A DNA stretch of 64,000 nt from Humibacillus xanthopallidus (GTDB lineage Bacteria > Actinomycetota > Actinomycetes > Actinomycetales > Dermatophilaceae): NCBI RefSeq assembly GCF_006716675.1, contig NZ_VFPM01000001.1, positions 372,001-436,000 on the forward strand, written 5' to 3'. This document shows, in pieces, positions 22,150 to 31,511 of this stretch. How positions within the stretch are numbered: the stretch's first letter is position 1; each line of letters opens with the position of its first letter. The notes beneath the pieces are model-generated. The model worked only from the letters and a program-made list of their open reading frames with translations, ran no database searches and was not told the DNA's origin. A program made the translations under genes and the position numbers.

Positions 22150-23238
22150 ATGACGGGCATCGATGGGTTCTGGGCGGTCATCCCGGCCGGCGGGTCGGGC
22201 ACGCGCCTGTGGCCCCTCTCGCGCAGGGACTACCCGAAGTTCCTCCACGACCTCACGGGGTCGGGGCAGACGCTCCTGCGCGCGACCTACGACCGGCTCG
22301 AGCCCCTCGCCGGCGACCGCATCCTCGTCGTCACCGGAGCGGCCCACCTCGATGCCGTGCGCGGCCAGCTGCCGATGCTCGCGCGAGACGCCGTCGTGGC
22401 CGAGCCGAGCCCGCGCGACTCGATGCCGGCCATCGGCCTCGCGGCCGCGATCCTCGAGCGCCGCGACCCCGAGGCGGTGCTCGGCTCGTTCGCCGCCGAC
22501 CACGTCGTGACCGACACCGAGGCCTTCGACCGCGCCATCGCGGAGGCCGTCGTGCTGGCCCGCCGCGGTGACCTCGTGACCATCGGCATCGAGCCGACCC
22601 GTCCGGCGACGGGCTTCGGCTACATCCGCCTCGGCGAGGCGCTCTCGGTCGAGGGGGCGCCGTCCGCCCGCCGCGTCGCGGACTTCGTCGAGAAGCCCGA
22701 TGCGGACACGGCGAAGGACTACGTCGCCACCGGTGAATACCGCTGGAACGCAGGGATGTTCGTCGTCGGCGCCACCACCCTGCTCGAGATGCTCGCCGAG
22801 GAGCACCCCGAGATGACGAGCCACCTGCGCACGATCGCCGGTGACGAGTCCCGCATGCGCGACCTGTGGCCGGCACTGCGCAAGATCGCGATCGACCACG
22901 CCGTCGCGGAGCCCGCCGCCCGGGCCGGGCGCGTCTCCGTCGTTCCGGCCGCGATGGGGTGGGACGACATCGGCGACTTCACCTCACTCTCGGACCTCAT
23001 CGAGGTCTCGGAGACCGTGCCCGGGGTCAAGGTCATCGGGCCCGCCGACGACGTCATCAGCATCGACTCCACCGCCACGGTCGCGACGGGCGGCCGGCTG
23101 ATCGCGCTCATCGGCGTCGACGACCTCGTCGTCGTCGACACGCAGGACGCCCTGCTCATCACGCGCCCGGAGCGAGCGCAGGAGGTCAAGAAGATCGTCG
23201 AGACCCTGACCGCCCAAGGACGTCTCGAGCTGACATGA
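22150..23238 (+). CDS. manC: Mannose-1-phosphate guanylyltransferase
   Basis: Makes GDP-mannose from mannose 1-phosphate and GTP, for mannosylation of envelope glycans. The 362-residue product has the nucleotidyltransferase pyrophosphorylase motif AVIPAGGSGTRLWPLSRRDYPK at its N-terminus, the GSFAADHVV and VEKPD sites and the YRWNAGMF sugar-binding region. It lacks the C-terminal isomerase domain of bifunctional ManC proteins. It overlaps the following membrane gene by ATGA. It likely supplies donor sugar to the polysaccharide locus further right. Confidence 0.93.
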   Translation: MTGIDGFWAVIPAGGSGTRLWPLSRRDYPKFLHDLTGSGQTLLRATYDRLEPLAGDRILVVTGAAHLDAVRGQLPMLARDAVVAEPSPRDSMPAIGLAAAILERRDPEAVLGSFAADHVVTDTEAFDRAIAEAVVLARRGDLVTIGIEPTRPATGFGYIRLGEALSVEGAPSARRVADFVEKPDADTAKDYVATGEYRWNAGMFVVGATTLLEMLAEEHPEMTSHLRTIAGDESRMRDLWPALRKIAIDHAVAEPAARAGRVSVVPAAMGWDDIGDFTSLSDLIEVSETVPGVKVIGPADDVISIDSTATVATGGRLIALIGVDDLVVVDTQDALLITRPERAQEVKKIVETLTAQGRLELT

Positions 23239-24917
23239 CGGCACGACAGACCGAGAGCGCCGCCTCCTCGGGGCAGCCGACCGCCCCCGAGCAGCCGACC
23301 TCCGCGGGGCAGCCGACCTCCCCAGAGCAGCCGACCACCGCGCCCGAGGGCTCGGGGCACGGGCTGAGCGGTGGCTCCGTCGCCGCGATGACCGGCATCG
23401 TCCTCGTCTGGCTCGTCACCCTCCCGCGCATGGTGCCGAGCCTCTTCGGTGACCACGGCAGCTACGTCTCCATGGCCGAGCGGCTGCTCGCCGGAGACCG
23501 CCTCTACGTCGACGTCGTCGACAACAAGGGTCCGCTCTTCTACGCCGAGCTCGCGGCGGGCCGGCTGGTCAGCCCGTATGCCGACATCGCGATCGAGATC
23601 GCGTGGGTGATCATCGCCTGCCTCGCCGTCCGCTCGCTCGCCCGAGCCGCGGGCGTCGGCTGCGTCGTCGGTCTCGTCGTGGCCTTCGCCGGTGTGCCGG
23701 TCGTCGTCACGGGCAACGCCTACGGCCCCGGCATGACGCACCTGCCGGGCGTCGCCCTCTGCCTCGCCGTCGCCGCCCTGGCGGTGCGGCGGCGGTGGGT
23801 GGTCGCGGGTCTGCTCACCGGGGTGCTGCTGCTCAGCAAGGAGATCATGGTGCCGATCGCCGTCGCGGCGATCCTCACGGCGGCCTGGCACCGCCGCACC
23901 TGGCTCGGGGTCGCACGCGCCGCTGCCAGTTCCGTCCTCCTGGCCGCCGCGGTGCTCGTGGTCATGTGGGTGCGGGGCGAGCTGGGCGCCTTCGTCGACA
24001 TCCTCGTGTCCAACGTGCAGTATGCCGACGGCTCCCTCTCCCAGTCCCGCTACGGCAGCTTCGTCGGGCACCTGCTCAACGCCATCCCCGAGGACGGCCG
24101 GGGCGGCGGGCTCATCACGATCTCCGCCGTCCTCCTCGCGCTCCTGGCCGTGGGGCGTCGCCGCGACCAGCACGGGCCGGACGACGCCGAGGACGCCGGC
24201 GCCGCCCCGGTCGTCAGCAAGGAACTGGTCTGGGACCTCACGGCAGCGACCCTCGTCGCCGCAATCCTCGTCATCGGCGCGAGCGGCCAGTGGGCCCACC
24301 ACAGCCAGTCGCTCTACGTCGCGGGCTGCCTCGCCCTCGTCCTCGTCGCGTTCAGGCTCTCGCAGGCGGTCGCTGCCGGCGACCACGCAGACTCCCCCGC
24401 CCCGCCCGGGTCGCTCGCCTCGCGCCAGCCCTGGCGCGCGGTCGGGATCGTCGTCCTCGCCGCCTTCATCACCGGCGGCACCCTGCACCCCTATTACTAC
24501 CTCGAGTCCGCACGCGAGCTCCCGAGCAGGGTCGCGGCACTCGGGCGCACCTCCGTCGAGAGCGTCGTGCTCGACCAGCAGCCCAAGGTGCGCACCTACG
24601 CCCGGGCCGGCGCCAACGACGACGGTGCGCACGCAGTAGGACTCCGCTCCCTCGATCTGGTCTGCCCGCGCTTCCACCACTACTCGTTCGAGGGCAAGGC
24701 CGTCTTCGACAAGATCTACGCCTGCCTGCCCAGGGCCGATGCCCTCATCGTCGACCAGAACATCCGCGACGAGGTCGACCGCCCGGAGTGGAATGCCTAT
24801 GTGGCAGAGGTGCGCCGGCTCGTCAGCACGGGCTACACGTGCGTTCCGACGTCGCGGTCGCAGGTGTGCATCAAGAGGGACCTCTACGTCGCGCCCAGCC
24901 CGACGCCCGCGGGCTGA
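23235..24917 (+). CDS. Polytopic membrane protein, probable GT-C-type glycosyltransferase
   Basis: A 560-residue protein with about ten membrane segments. After a repetitive QPT/PEQ N-terminal tail the first helix is followed by GDHGSYVSMAERLLAGDRLY and VDNKGPLFYAE, the acidic first periplasmic loop typical of GT-C enzymes that use lipid-linked sugars. A soluble extracytoplasmic domain of about 130 residues follows the last helix (YYYLESARELP onward). It is coupled to manC, so a polyprenyl-phosphate-mannose-using transferase is plausible, but the acceptor is unknown. Confidence 0.75.
   Translation: MTARQTESAASSGQPTAPEQPTSAGQPTSPEQPTTAPEGSGHGLSGGSVAAMTGIVLVWLVTLPRMVPSLFGDHGSYVSMAERLLAGDRLYVDVVDNKGPLFYAELAAGRLVSPYADIAIEIAWVIIACLAVRSLARAAGVGCVVGLVVAFAGVPVVVTGNAYGPGMTHLPGVALCLAVAALAVRRRWVVAGLLTGVLLLSKEIMVPIAVAAILTAAWHRRTWLGVARAAASSVLLAAAVLVVMWVRGELGAFVDILVSNVQYADGSLSQSRYGSFVGHLLNAIPEDGRGGGLITISAVLLALLAVGRRRDQHGPDDAEDAGAAPVVSKELVWDLTAATLVAAILVIGASGQWAHHSQSLYVAGCLALVLVAFRLSQAVAAGDHADSPAPPGSLASRQPWRAVGIVVLAAFITGGTLHPYYYLESARELPSRVAALGRTSVESVVLDQQPKVRTYARAGANDDGAHAVGLRSLDLVCPRFHHYSFEGKAVFDKIYACLPRADALIVDQNIRDEVDRPEWNAYVAEVRRLVSTGYTCVPTSRSQVCIKRDLYVAPSPTPAG
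23269..23347 (+). repeat. In-frame repeats coding (G/E)QPT
   Basis: Units based on GGGCAGCCGACC and GAGCAGCCGACC alternate at the start of the membrane glycosyltransferase gene and encode a GQPT/PEQPT tract on the cytosolic N-terminus. Confidence 0.75.
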
Positions 24918-24975
24918 CCGCGCCGATCTCCCGAAATCCCGACCACACAACGCCGCCCGGCGCGACAGTGGAGCC

Positions 24976-25779
24976 ATGAGCTCGATGTTGCCCGAGGAGG
25001 GCGAGTACCTCACGACCGGCTGGGAGGACGACCTCGACCCCGGCGACTCGGTCGAGCGTCAGGCCGTCCTCGCCCACGTCTCCTGGGCCCGTGCGCTGAC
25101 GGGAGCCGCGCGCGGCGACTTCGCCGAGGGTCCGCACTGGTGCGCGGGCAGCGGCGGCGGGGCCTCGGCGCTGCTCAACTGGGCGATCGTCACCAGCCCA
25201 CCGCGCGACTGGGCCTCGACCGTGGAAGGCCTGTCGGCGGCATACCCCGCCGGGGTGTCGGCGATCGTCATCAGCCCCTTCCCGACGCCAGACCTCTCGG
25301 CCCACGGGCTCGCGCTCGTGGGGCACCCGCCGCTGATGTTCCGGCCCACCTCGACCGTGACGGCGACGCCGACCACGCCTCTCGAGGTGCGTGAGGCGAC
25401 GACGGCGCAGGAGCTGCAGGACGCGGAGCGCGTGCTCATCGAGGGCTACCCGATGCCCGACATGGCGGGCCTGCCGCCGGGCGACTTCTACCGCCCCGAC
25501 GTCGTCGTCGGCCCGACGCGGGTCTTCGTCGGCTACGACGACGGCGTGCCTGTCGCGACCGCTGCCGCCCACTCCGCCGCGGGCGTCACCGTGGTCGAGA
25601 ACGTCGCCGTCCTCTCCACCGCGCGCGGCAAGGGCGCGGGCGCGGCACTGACGTGGGCGGCGACGACCGCCTGGCCCGAGCAGGCGGCCGTGCTCATCGC
25701 GAGCGACGACGGCCAGCCGGTCTACGAGCGGCTCGGCTACCTGCGCATCGTCCGCTGGACCTGCTGGCTGCGCCCCTGA
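24976..25779 (+). CDS. GNAT-family N-acetyltransferase
   Basis: A 267-residue soluble protein. The C-terminal half (from about residue 140) has the GNAT layout: VREATTAQELQDAERV, GVTVVENVAVLSTARGKGAGAALTW with the R-G-x-G-x-G acetyl-CoA loop, and a final YERLGY strand. The N-terminal half is unassigned and may be a degenerate second GNAT domain. The substrate is unknown. The ATG at 24976 is preceded by GACAGT with 6 bases between. It is convergent with the SDR gene; the 36-base gap contains a GTATGCCG copy. Confidence 0.8.
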   Translation: MSSMLPEEGEYLTTGWEDDLDPGDSVERQAVLAHVSWARALTGAARGDFAEGPHWCAGSGGGASALLNWAIVTSPPRDWASTVEGLSAAYPAGVSAIVISPFPTPDLSAHGLALVGHPPLMFRPTSTVTATPTTPLEVREATTAQELQDAERVLIEGYPMPDMAGLPPGDFYRPDVVVGPTRVFVGYDDGVPVATAAAHSAAGVTVVENVAVLSTARGKGAGAALTWAATTAWPEQAAVLIASDDGQPVYERLGYLRIVRWTCWLRP

Positions 25780-25815
25780 CGCACCGCGCACCCCGGCGTA
25801 TGCCGTCCGGTCGGA

Positions 25816-26799
25816 TCAGCGCGCCGTCCCGGGCACTCCCGTGGTCTCGCAGACAAAGGCCCAGAACCGCTCGACCTCACCCGGCGTCTCGACGCGCACC
25901 GGCGCGTAGTGCATGGCGCGCTGGCGCCGGTCGTGCCAGAACCTGCCCGAGGGGATCGGCTCTCCGGTCGCGGCCAGCCACACCGCGGTGTCGGCGCCCT
26001 GCTCGGCATCGCGCAGCAGCGGCCCGGTGACCTTGGCGAAGCCCGGCAGCGACTCCGTCACACCCGGCGTGTCAGCCCATCCGGGGTGCATCGAGGAGAC
26101 GGTGACGCCGTCGACGGCGAGCTCTCGCGCCCACAGCGGCGCGAGCACCAGCTGCATCCGCTTCGTGCGGGCGTATGCCGCCGTGCCCGAGTAGGTGCCC
26201 CGCGTGAACTCGGGGTCGTCGACGTCCAGGCGCTGCGCGTAGGCGCCACCCGAGGTCACGATGACGACGCGCCCTCCGGCGGCGAGCGACTCGCGCAGGC
26301 CGAACGTCAGGACGTGCGGGCCGAGGACGTGCGTCGCGAGGGCGAGCTCTTTGCCCTCATCGGTCGTCGTGCGCTGCGGCGGCATCACCCCGGCGTTGTG
26401 CACGACGGCGTGGAGCCGGGGCACCCGGGCGGCGAGATCGCGAGCGAACTCCGCCGTGCCCGCGAGGTCGCTCACGTCTGAGACGTGCGTCTCGACGGTG
26501 GCACCGGGCTGGCCCCCGAGCAGCACGGCGCGGGCCCGGTCGAGCCGGCCGGCGTCCCGCCCGGTCACGTGGACGACGGCGCCGAGCCCGGCGAGTCCGC
26601 GAGCCGTGGCCAGTCCGAGGCCGCCCGTGGCGCCGGTGACGAGCACGTGCCGTCCGGTCAGTACCCCGGGCTCGGGGTCGGCGGGCCACCACCGGCGACG
26701 CAGCGCCGGACCGACCTTCGTGTAGCCGAGGACGAGGGACTTGTCCATGACCCAGTCGAGCGCTGCGGTGACGCCGGAGACCGGCTGGGAGGCGACCAT
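25816..26799 (-). CDS. Short-chain dehydrogenase/reductase
   Basis: A 327-residue NAD(P)-dependent oxidoreductase of the classical SDR type. The cofactor motif TGATGGLG lies near residue 55, NAG in VVHNAGVMPP, the catalytic Ser in IVTSGGAYA and YARTK supplies Tyr and Lys. The 45 residues before the Rossmann fold (WVMDKSLVLGYTKVGPALRR) resemble those of DHRS12-like proteins acting on lipophilic substrates. Substrate unknown. It starts at ATG 26799 with TAGGGT 6 bases upstream and no Shine-Dalgarno. Confidence 0.88.
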   Translation of the reverse strand: MVASQPVSGVTAALDWVMDKSLVLGYTKVGPALRRRWWPADPEPGVLTGRHVLVTGATGGLGLATARGLAGLGAVVHVTGRDAGRLDRARAVLLGGQPGATVETHVSDVSDLAGTAEFARDLAARVPRLHAVVHNAGVMPPQRTTTDEGKELALATHVLGPHVLTFGLRESLAAGGRVVIVTSGGAYAQRLDVDDPEFTRGTYSGTAAYARTKRMQLVLAPLWARELAVDGVTVSSMHPGWADTPGVTESLPGFAKVTGPLLRDAEQGADTAVWLAATGEPIPSGRFWHDRRQRAMHYAPVRVETPGEVERFWAFVCETTGVPGTAR

Positions 26800-26805
26800 G
26801 GGCCC

Positions 26806-26811
26806 ACCCTA
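26806..26811 (-). promoter_or_regulatory. TAGGGT -10 box, SDR gene
   Basis: TAGGGT ends 6 bases before the SDR ATG on the minus strand; leaderless arrangement. Confidence 0.5.
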
Positions 26812-26971
26812 CGGACCGCCCCACGGAGCGCGGCTGCCACCATGAGGCCACCGGACGGCATACCCGCGTGGCAGACGCACCCCGCGGGAGGTTGTCGAGG
26901 GTTCTTGTTGAGATTGTCACAGTGGGGGTGCTACCCGGGGGTACGAGATGGGGCTCGCGCAAACGCGGCGA

Positions 26972-26977
26972 TAGGGT
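26972..26977 (+). promoter_or_regulatory. TAGGGT -10 box, sdhCAB
   Basis: TAGGGT ends 6 bases before the sdhC GTG. The 184-base gap to the SDR gene also holds a CGGCATAC copy (26856-26863). A stronger promoter further upstream cannot be excluded; a TTGAGATTGTCAC stretch near 26908 may be a regulatory site. Confidence 0.5.
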
Positions 26978-26983
26978 GCGCCT

Positions 26984-27703
26984 GTGGCCACCAACACCCT
27001 CCCAGTGACGGGAAAACCCCGACCCGCGTCGGCGCGTCGCACCACCGTGTTCATGAAGCTGCTCATGGCACTGTCGGGCGCGCTCTTCGTCTTCTACGTG
27101 CTCGTGCACATGTACGGCAACCTCAAGATCTTCGGAGGCGTCGAGGCCTTCGACGAGTACGCCCTGCACCTGCGCACGATCCTCATGCCGATCCTGCCCT
27201 TCGGCGGATTCCTCTGGCTCTTCCGTGCGCTGCTCGTCGTGGCGCTCGTCGCCCACGCCTGGTCGGCGTTCTACCTGTGGAGCCGGGCGCGCGGCGCGCG
27301 CACGACGCGCTACGTCGCCAAGGAGGCGGCGAAGGCGACGCTGAAGTCGCGGATGATGCGCTGGGGCGGCGTGGCGCTGCTGCTCTTCCTCGTGTGGCAC
27401 CTGCTGCAGTTCACGATCCTCAAGTTCAACGTCGGCCCCGAGGCCGCCGGTGACAGCGCCGGCAAGCTCGTCATCTCGAGCTTCCAGGTGTGGTGGGTCG
27501 TGCTCATCTACCTCCTCGCGCTCGTCGCGCTCGGGATGCACCTGTGGCACGGCGTCTGGAGCGCCTCGCAGACGCTCGGCTGGACCTCGTCCGCGCGGTC
27601 GCGCCGCACGGCGAAGTCGGTGGCCACCGTCATCGCGCTCGTCACGGCCATCGGTTTCGCACTGCCGCCGCTCGCCATCCTCTTCGGAATCGTGAAGGGC
27701 TGA
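26984..27703 (+). CDS. sdhC: Succinate dehydrogenase cytochrome b subunit (single, diheme type)
   Basis: Membrane anchor of succinate:menaquinone oxidoreductase, 239 residues with five transmembrane helices, so one protein replaces the SdhC/SdhD pair. Histidines suited to ligate two b hemes lie in successive helices: about H42 (VLVHMYGN), H91 (VAHAW), H139 (VWHLLQF) and H186 (GMHLWHGVW). It starts with GTG and lacks a ribosome site. The sdhA ATG follows its stop by six bases. Confidence 0.93.
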   Translation: MATNTLPVTGKPRPASARRTTVFMKLLMALSGALFVFYVLVHMYGNLKIFGGVEAFDEYALHLRTILMPILPFGGFLWLFRALLVVALVAHAWSAFYLWSRARGARTTRYVAKEAAKATLKSRMMRWGGVALLLFLVWHLLQFTILKFNVGPEAAGDSAGKLVISSFQVWWVVLIYLLALVALGMHLWHGVWSASQTLGWTSSARSRRTAKSVATVIALVTAIGFALPPLAILFGIVKG

Positions 27704-27708
27704 ACCGC

Positions 27709-29754
27709 ATGACCGACCTGCACAGCGACACCATCGCCCCCGAGGCCCCCGAGGCTCCCGCCACGGACTCTCCGGAGGCCCCCGCACCCGACACCCTCGT
27801 GCACGGCCTCTACCGCGAGGGCGAGCCGATCGTCGACACGAAGGCTCCCCGCGGCCCGATCGCCGAGCGCTGGAACACCCGCAAGTTCGAGGCGGCCCTC
27901 GTCAACCCGGCCAACCGCCGCAAGCTGACCGTCATCATCGTCGGCACCGGCCTCGCCGGTGGCGCGGCGGCGGCCACCCTGGGCGAGGCCGGCTACAACG
28001 TGAAGTCCTTCTGCTACCAGGACTCCCCGCGCCGAGCCCACTCGATCGCCGCGCAGGGTGGCATCAACGCCGCCAAGAACTACAAGGAGGACGGCGACTC
28101 GACGTTCCGTCTCTTCTACGACACCGTCAAGGGCGGCGACTACCGCTCGCGCGAGTCGAACGTCTACCGCCTCGCCGAGGTCAGCGCCAACATCATCGAC
28201 CAGTGCGTCGCCCAGGGCGTGCCGTTCGCCCGCGAGTACGGCGGCCTGCTCGACAACCGCTCCTTCGGCGGCGTCCAGGTGTCGCGCACGTTCTATGCCC
28301 GCGGCCAGACGGGCCAGCAGCTGCTCATCGGCGCCTACCAGGCCCTCGAGCGGCAGGTCGCGGCCGGCACGGTCGAGATGTTCGCCCGCCACGAGATGCT
28401 CGAGGTCGTCATCGTCGACGGCAAGGCCCGCGGCATCATCGCCCGCGACCTCGTCACCGGCGAGATCGAGACGCACCTCGCCGACGCCGTCGTGCTCGCC
28501 TCCGGTGGCTACGGCAACGTCTTCTTCCTCTCGACCAACGCCATGGGCAGCAACGTCACGGCGACGTGGCGTGCGCACCGCAAGGGCGCGCACTTCGCGA
28601 ACCCCTGCTACACGCAGATCCACCCGACCTGCATCCCCGTCGCCGGCGAGCACCAGAGCAAGCTGACGCTCATGTCGGAGTCGCTGCGCAACGACGGTCG
28701 CATCTGGGTGCCGAAGAACGCCGCCGACTGCGAGAAGGACCCCCGGCAGATCCCCGAGGAGGACCGCGACTACTACCTCGAGCGGATCTACCCCTCCTTC
28801 GGCAACCTCGTTCCCCGCGACATCGCCTCGCGCCAGGCCAAGAACGTCTGCGACGAGGGTCGGGGTGTCGGCCCCAAGGTCGGCGACTTCCGCCGCGGTG
28901 TCTACCTCGACTTCACCGACGCCCTGAAGCGCATGAGCGCCGAGGCCGTCGCGGAGAAGTACGGCAACCTGCTCGACATGTACCAGCGGATCACGGGTGA
29001 GAACCCCTACGAGGTGCCGATGCGCATCTACCCCGCGGTGCACTACACGATGGGCGGCCTCTGGGTCGACTACGACCTCCAGTCGACCATCCCCGGCCTC
29101 TTCGTCACGGGCGAGGCGAACTTCTCCGACCACGGCGCCAACCGCCTCGGCGCAAGCGCCCTCATGCAGGGGCTCGCCGACGGCTACTTCGTCCTGCCGA
29201 ACACCATCCGCGACTACCTCGCCAAGGGCCCCTTCCCCAAGCTCGAGGAGTCGCACGAGGCCGTCGTCGAGGCGCGTGCCTCCGTGGACGCCCGCGTGCA
29301 GAAGCTGCTCTCCATCAACGGTGACCGCTCCGTCGACTCCTTCCACAAGGAGCTCGGCAACATCATGTGGGAGTACTGCGGCATGGAGCGCTCGGAGGAG
29401 GGCCTGCTCAAGGCCATCGACCTCATCCGGGGCCTGCGTGACGAGTTCTGGCGCAACGTCAAGGTGCTCGGCGCGGCCGACACCCTCAACCAGAGCCTCG
29501 AGAAGGCCGGCCGCGTCGCCGACTTCCTCGAGCTCGGCGAGCTCATGTGCATCGACGCGCTGCACCGCCGCGAGTCCTGCGGTGGCCACTTCCGCGCCGA
29601 GAGCCAGACCGAGGACGGCGAGGCGCTGCGCCACGACGACGAGTACGCCTACGTCGCGGCCTGGGAGTGGGGTGGCCAGGACGGCGCACCCACCCTGCAC
29701 AAGGAAGACCTGGTCTACGAATTCGTCGAGATGAAGCAGCGGAGCTACAAGTGA
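27709..29754 (+). CDS. sdhA: Succinate dehydrogenase flavoprotein subunit
   Basis: Oxidises succinate to fumarate in the TCA cycle and passes electrons to SdhB. The FAD-binding [17 protein letters not shown] starts near residue 79, and [11 protein letters not shown] contains the His (about 111) expected to bind FAD covalently. Catalytic-domain motifs ([36 protein letters not shown]) are all present. The 681-residue length and a 60-residue Pro/Glu/Ala-rich N-terminus are typical of the actinobacterial/Bacteroidetes enzyme. Its stop overlaps the sdhB GTG by four bases. Confidence 0.96.
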   Translation: MTDLHSDTIAPEAPEAPATDSPEAPAPDTLVHGLYREGEPIVDTKAPRGPIAERWNTRKFEAALVNPANRRKLTVIIVGTGLAGGAAAATLGEAGYNVKSFCYQDSPRRAHSIAAQGGINAAKNYKEDGDSTFRLFYDTVKGGDYRSRESNVYRLAEVSANIIDQCVAQGVPFAREYGGLLDNRSFGGVQVSRTFYARGQTGQQLLIGAYQALERQVAAGTVEMFARHEMLEVVIVDGKARGIIARDLVTGEIETHLADAVVLASGGYGNVFFLSTNAMGSNVTATWRAHRKGAHFANPCYTQIHPTCIPVAGEHQSKLTLMSESLRNDGRIWVPKNAADCEKDPRQIPEEDRDYYLERIYPSFGNLVPRDIASRQAKNVCDEGRGVGPKVGDFRRGVYLDFTDALKRMSAEAVAEKYGNLLDMYQRITGENPYEVPMRIYPAVHYTMGGLWVDYDLQSTIPGLFVTGEANFSDHGANRLGASALMQGLADGYFVLPNTIRDYLAKGPFPKLEESHEAVVEARASVDARVQKLLSINGDRSVDSFHKELGNIMWEYCGMERSEEGLLKAIDLIRGLRDEFWRNVKVLGAADTLNQSLEKAGRVADFLELGELMCIDALHRRESCGGHFRAESQTEDGEALRHDDEYAYVAAWEWGGQDGAPTLHKEDLVYEFVEMKQRSYK

Positions 29755-30494
29755 ACCTCACCCTCAAGATCTGGCGCCAGGCCGGCCCGAAGGCCACGGG
29801 CGAGATGGTCACCTACCCGGTGAGCGGCATCTCCGAGGACATGTCCTTCCTCGAGATGCTCGACGTGCTCAACGAGCAGCTCAACGCCCGCGGCGAGGAG
29901 CCGATCGCCTTCGACTCCGACTGCCGTGAGGGCATCTGCGGCATGTGCGGGCTCATGATCTCGGGCAAGGCCCACGGCCCCGAGGTCACGACGACGTGCC
30001 AGCTGCACATGCGCAGCTTCTCCGACGGTGACGAGATCACCATCGAGCCGTGGCGGGCCGACGCCTTCCCGGTCATCAAGGACCTCGTCGTCGACCGCAG
30101 CTCCTTCGACCGGATCATCCAGGCCGGCGGCTTCATCAGCGCCAACACCGGCTCTGCTCCCGAGGCGCACTCCGTGCCGGTGCCCAAGCCCAAGGCCGAC
30201 CGCTCCTTCATGGCGGCCGCCTGCATCGGCTGCGGCGCCTGCGTGGCGGCCTGCCCCAACGCCTCCGGCATGCTCTTCCTCGGCGCGAAGATCACCCATC
30301 TCGGTGAGCTGCCGCAGGGCCAGCCGGAGCGCGATGCTCGGGTCGTCAACATGCTCACCCAGCACGACGACGAGGGCTTCGGTGGCTGCACGAACATCGG
30401 CGAGTGCTCCTCGGCGTGCCCCAAGGAGATCCCGCTCGACGTCATCAACCAGCTCAACAAGGACCTGCGGCACGCCCTCGCGCACGGCGAGTGA
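29751..30494 (+). CDS. sdhB: Succinate dehydrogenase iron-sulfur subunit
   Basis: Carries electrons from FAD to the heme subunit through three clusters. The 2Fe-2S ligands are in [10 protein letters not shown] and TTCQLH (about C58, C63, C66, C83). The 4Fe-4S set is [14 protein letters not shown] (C158, C161, C164, C168), and the third cluster uses [16 protein letters not shown]. Length is 247 residues. The GTG start lies inside the sdhA stop (GTGA). It ends the sdhCAB operon and is followed after 20 bases by a perfect terminator hairpin. Confidence 0.96.
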   Translation: MNLTLKIWRQAGPKATGEMVTYPVSGISEDMSFLEMLDVLNEQLNARGEEPIAFDSDCREGICGMCGLMISGKAHGPEVTTTCQLHMRSFSDGDEITIEPWRADAFPVIKDLVVDRSSFDRIIQAGGFISANTGSAPEAHSVPVPKPKADRSFMAAACIGCGACVAACPNASGMLFLGAKITHLGELPQGQPERDARVVNMLTQHDDEGFGGCTNIGECSSACPKEIPLDVINQLNKDLRHALAHGE

Positions 30495-30514
30495 GCGTGA
30501 CCGTCGGTCGCCCG

Positions 30515-30555
30515 TGACAACGGCCCACCCCGCGTGACGGGGTGGGCCGTTGTCA
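30515..30555 (+). terminator. Strong terminator hairpin after sdhCAB
   Basis: Perfect 18-bp arms, TGACAACGGCCCACCCCG (30515-30532) and its complement (30538-30555), enclose a 5-base loop. It is not followed by a T-run, as is common in high-GC actinobacteria. It also protects against read-through from the convergent methyltransferase gene. Confidence 0.85.
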
Positions 30556-30617
30556 TGCGCGGGGGTATGCCGTCCGGCCCGGGAGCCGTCGCGCGCACCC
30601 GTCGAGGGTGGCGGGTG

Positions 30618-31460
30618 TCAGACCGGACGGGCGACGGTGCGCAGGTAGCCGCCGAGACCGGCCCGGCCGAGTGCCCACTTCGCGGACTGCTCGCCGGCCT
30701 CCCGCAGCCGCCCCCGGCGGGCGGCATCCACGGCGAGCCGCCCGGCATGGGGGTAGGGCGTCGAGCTGTGCACCACCTCCCACCCGGCGAGACCCAGGGT
30801 CGTCGCGAGGCTGCGCCGCGAGAAGAAGTTGATGTGCTCCGGCGGACGGAACTGCGCCCAGGCCGAGCGCCGCACGATCCGTCCGGCGCTGTGCCACTGG
30901 GGCAGCTCGATGACGAGGTAGCCGTCCGGCGCGACGGCCCGGCGCGCCAGCCGCAGGACCGCGAGGGGGTCGATGAGGTGCTCGAGCACGTGGTACATGC
31001 TGATCACGCCGAAGGCTCCCGGTGCCTCGTCGATCGTCGCAACGGCGGTCAGGCCCTTGGCCCGTGCTGCCTCTCGAGCGGTGTCGCCGACCTCGCAGGC
31101 CACGGCCTCCCACCCGTCTGCCTGCGCCCGCAGCGCGAACTCGCCGGTGGCGGCTCCGACGTCGAGGAGTCGACGGCTCGACACGCCCTCGATCTCCGGC
31201 GCCCACTCGTGCAGCTCGTCCCAGGCCCGCACGGCCTGGACCCCCGCCCAGCTCGCCCCGTCGTAATCGCCGTAGCCGAAGCCCGTGTCGGCGGTGAAGT
31301 AGGCGGCACCGTAGAAGTCGGCGAGATCCTGCTCCGTCGGGCGCGGGAAGGCCCAGGCGGTGCCGCAGGCGGTGCACCGGTGGAGCCGGTACTCGCGGTC
31401 GGTGGTCCGCGACAGGCGGAGCTCTCGGGTGGGGCTCGCACACACTGGACACGGGTTCAC
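30618..31460 (-). CDS. Class I SAM-dependent methyltransferase with N-terminal zinc-ribbon
   Basis: A 280-residue protein. An N-terminal CPVC...CTAC pair suggests a zinc ribbon. The methyltransferase domain begins RRLLDVGAATGEFALRA (motif I), then VACEVGD, and SMYHVLEHLIDP (motif IV with the EHL variant common in sugar/lipid methyltransferases), followed by the WAQFRPPEHINFFSRRSL region. This architecture is frequent in polysaccharide and natural-product loci, but the substrate is unknown. I chose GTG 31460 because it starts just before the zinc ribbon and has TACACT 6 bases upstream. Confidence 0.85.
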   Translation of the reverse strand: MNPCPVCASPTRELRLSRTTDREYRLHRCTACGTAWAFPRPTEQDLADFYGAAYFTADTGFGYGDYDGASWAGVQAVRAWDELHEWAPEIEGVSSRRLLDVGAATGEFALRAQADGWEAVACEVGDTAREAARAKGLTAVATIDEAPGAFGVISMYHVLEHLIDPLAVLRLARRAVAPDGYLVIELPQWHSAGRIVRRSAWAQFRPPEHINFFSRRSLATTLGLAGWEVVHSSTPYPHAGRLAVDAARRGRLREAGEQSAKWALGRAGLGGYLRTVARPV

Positions 31461-31466
31461 GTGCGC

Positions 31467-31472
31467 AGTGTA
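31467..31472 (-). promoter_or_regulatory. TACACT -10 box, methyltransferase gene
   Basis: TACACT ends 6 bases before the GTG start on the minus strand; this supports the shorter start and a leaderless mRNA. Confidence 0.5.
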
Positions 31473-31511
31473 TGCAGCCCGCCGCGGGCCGGGGGCTAGT
31501 CTGGCCCGGCA

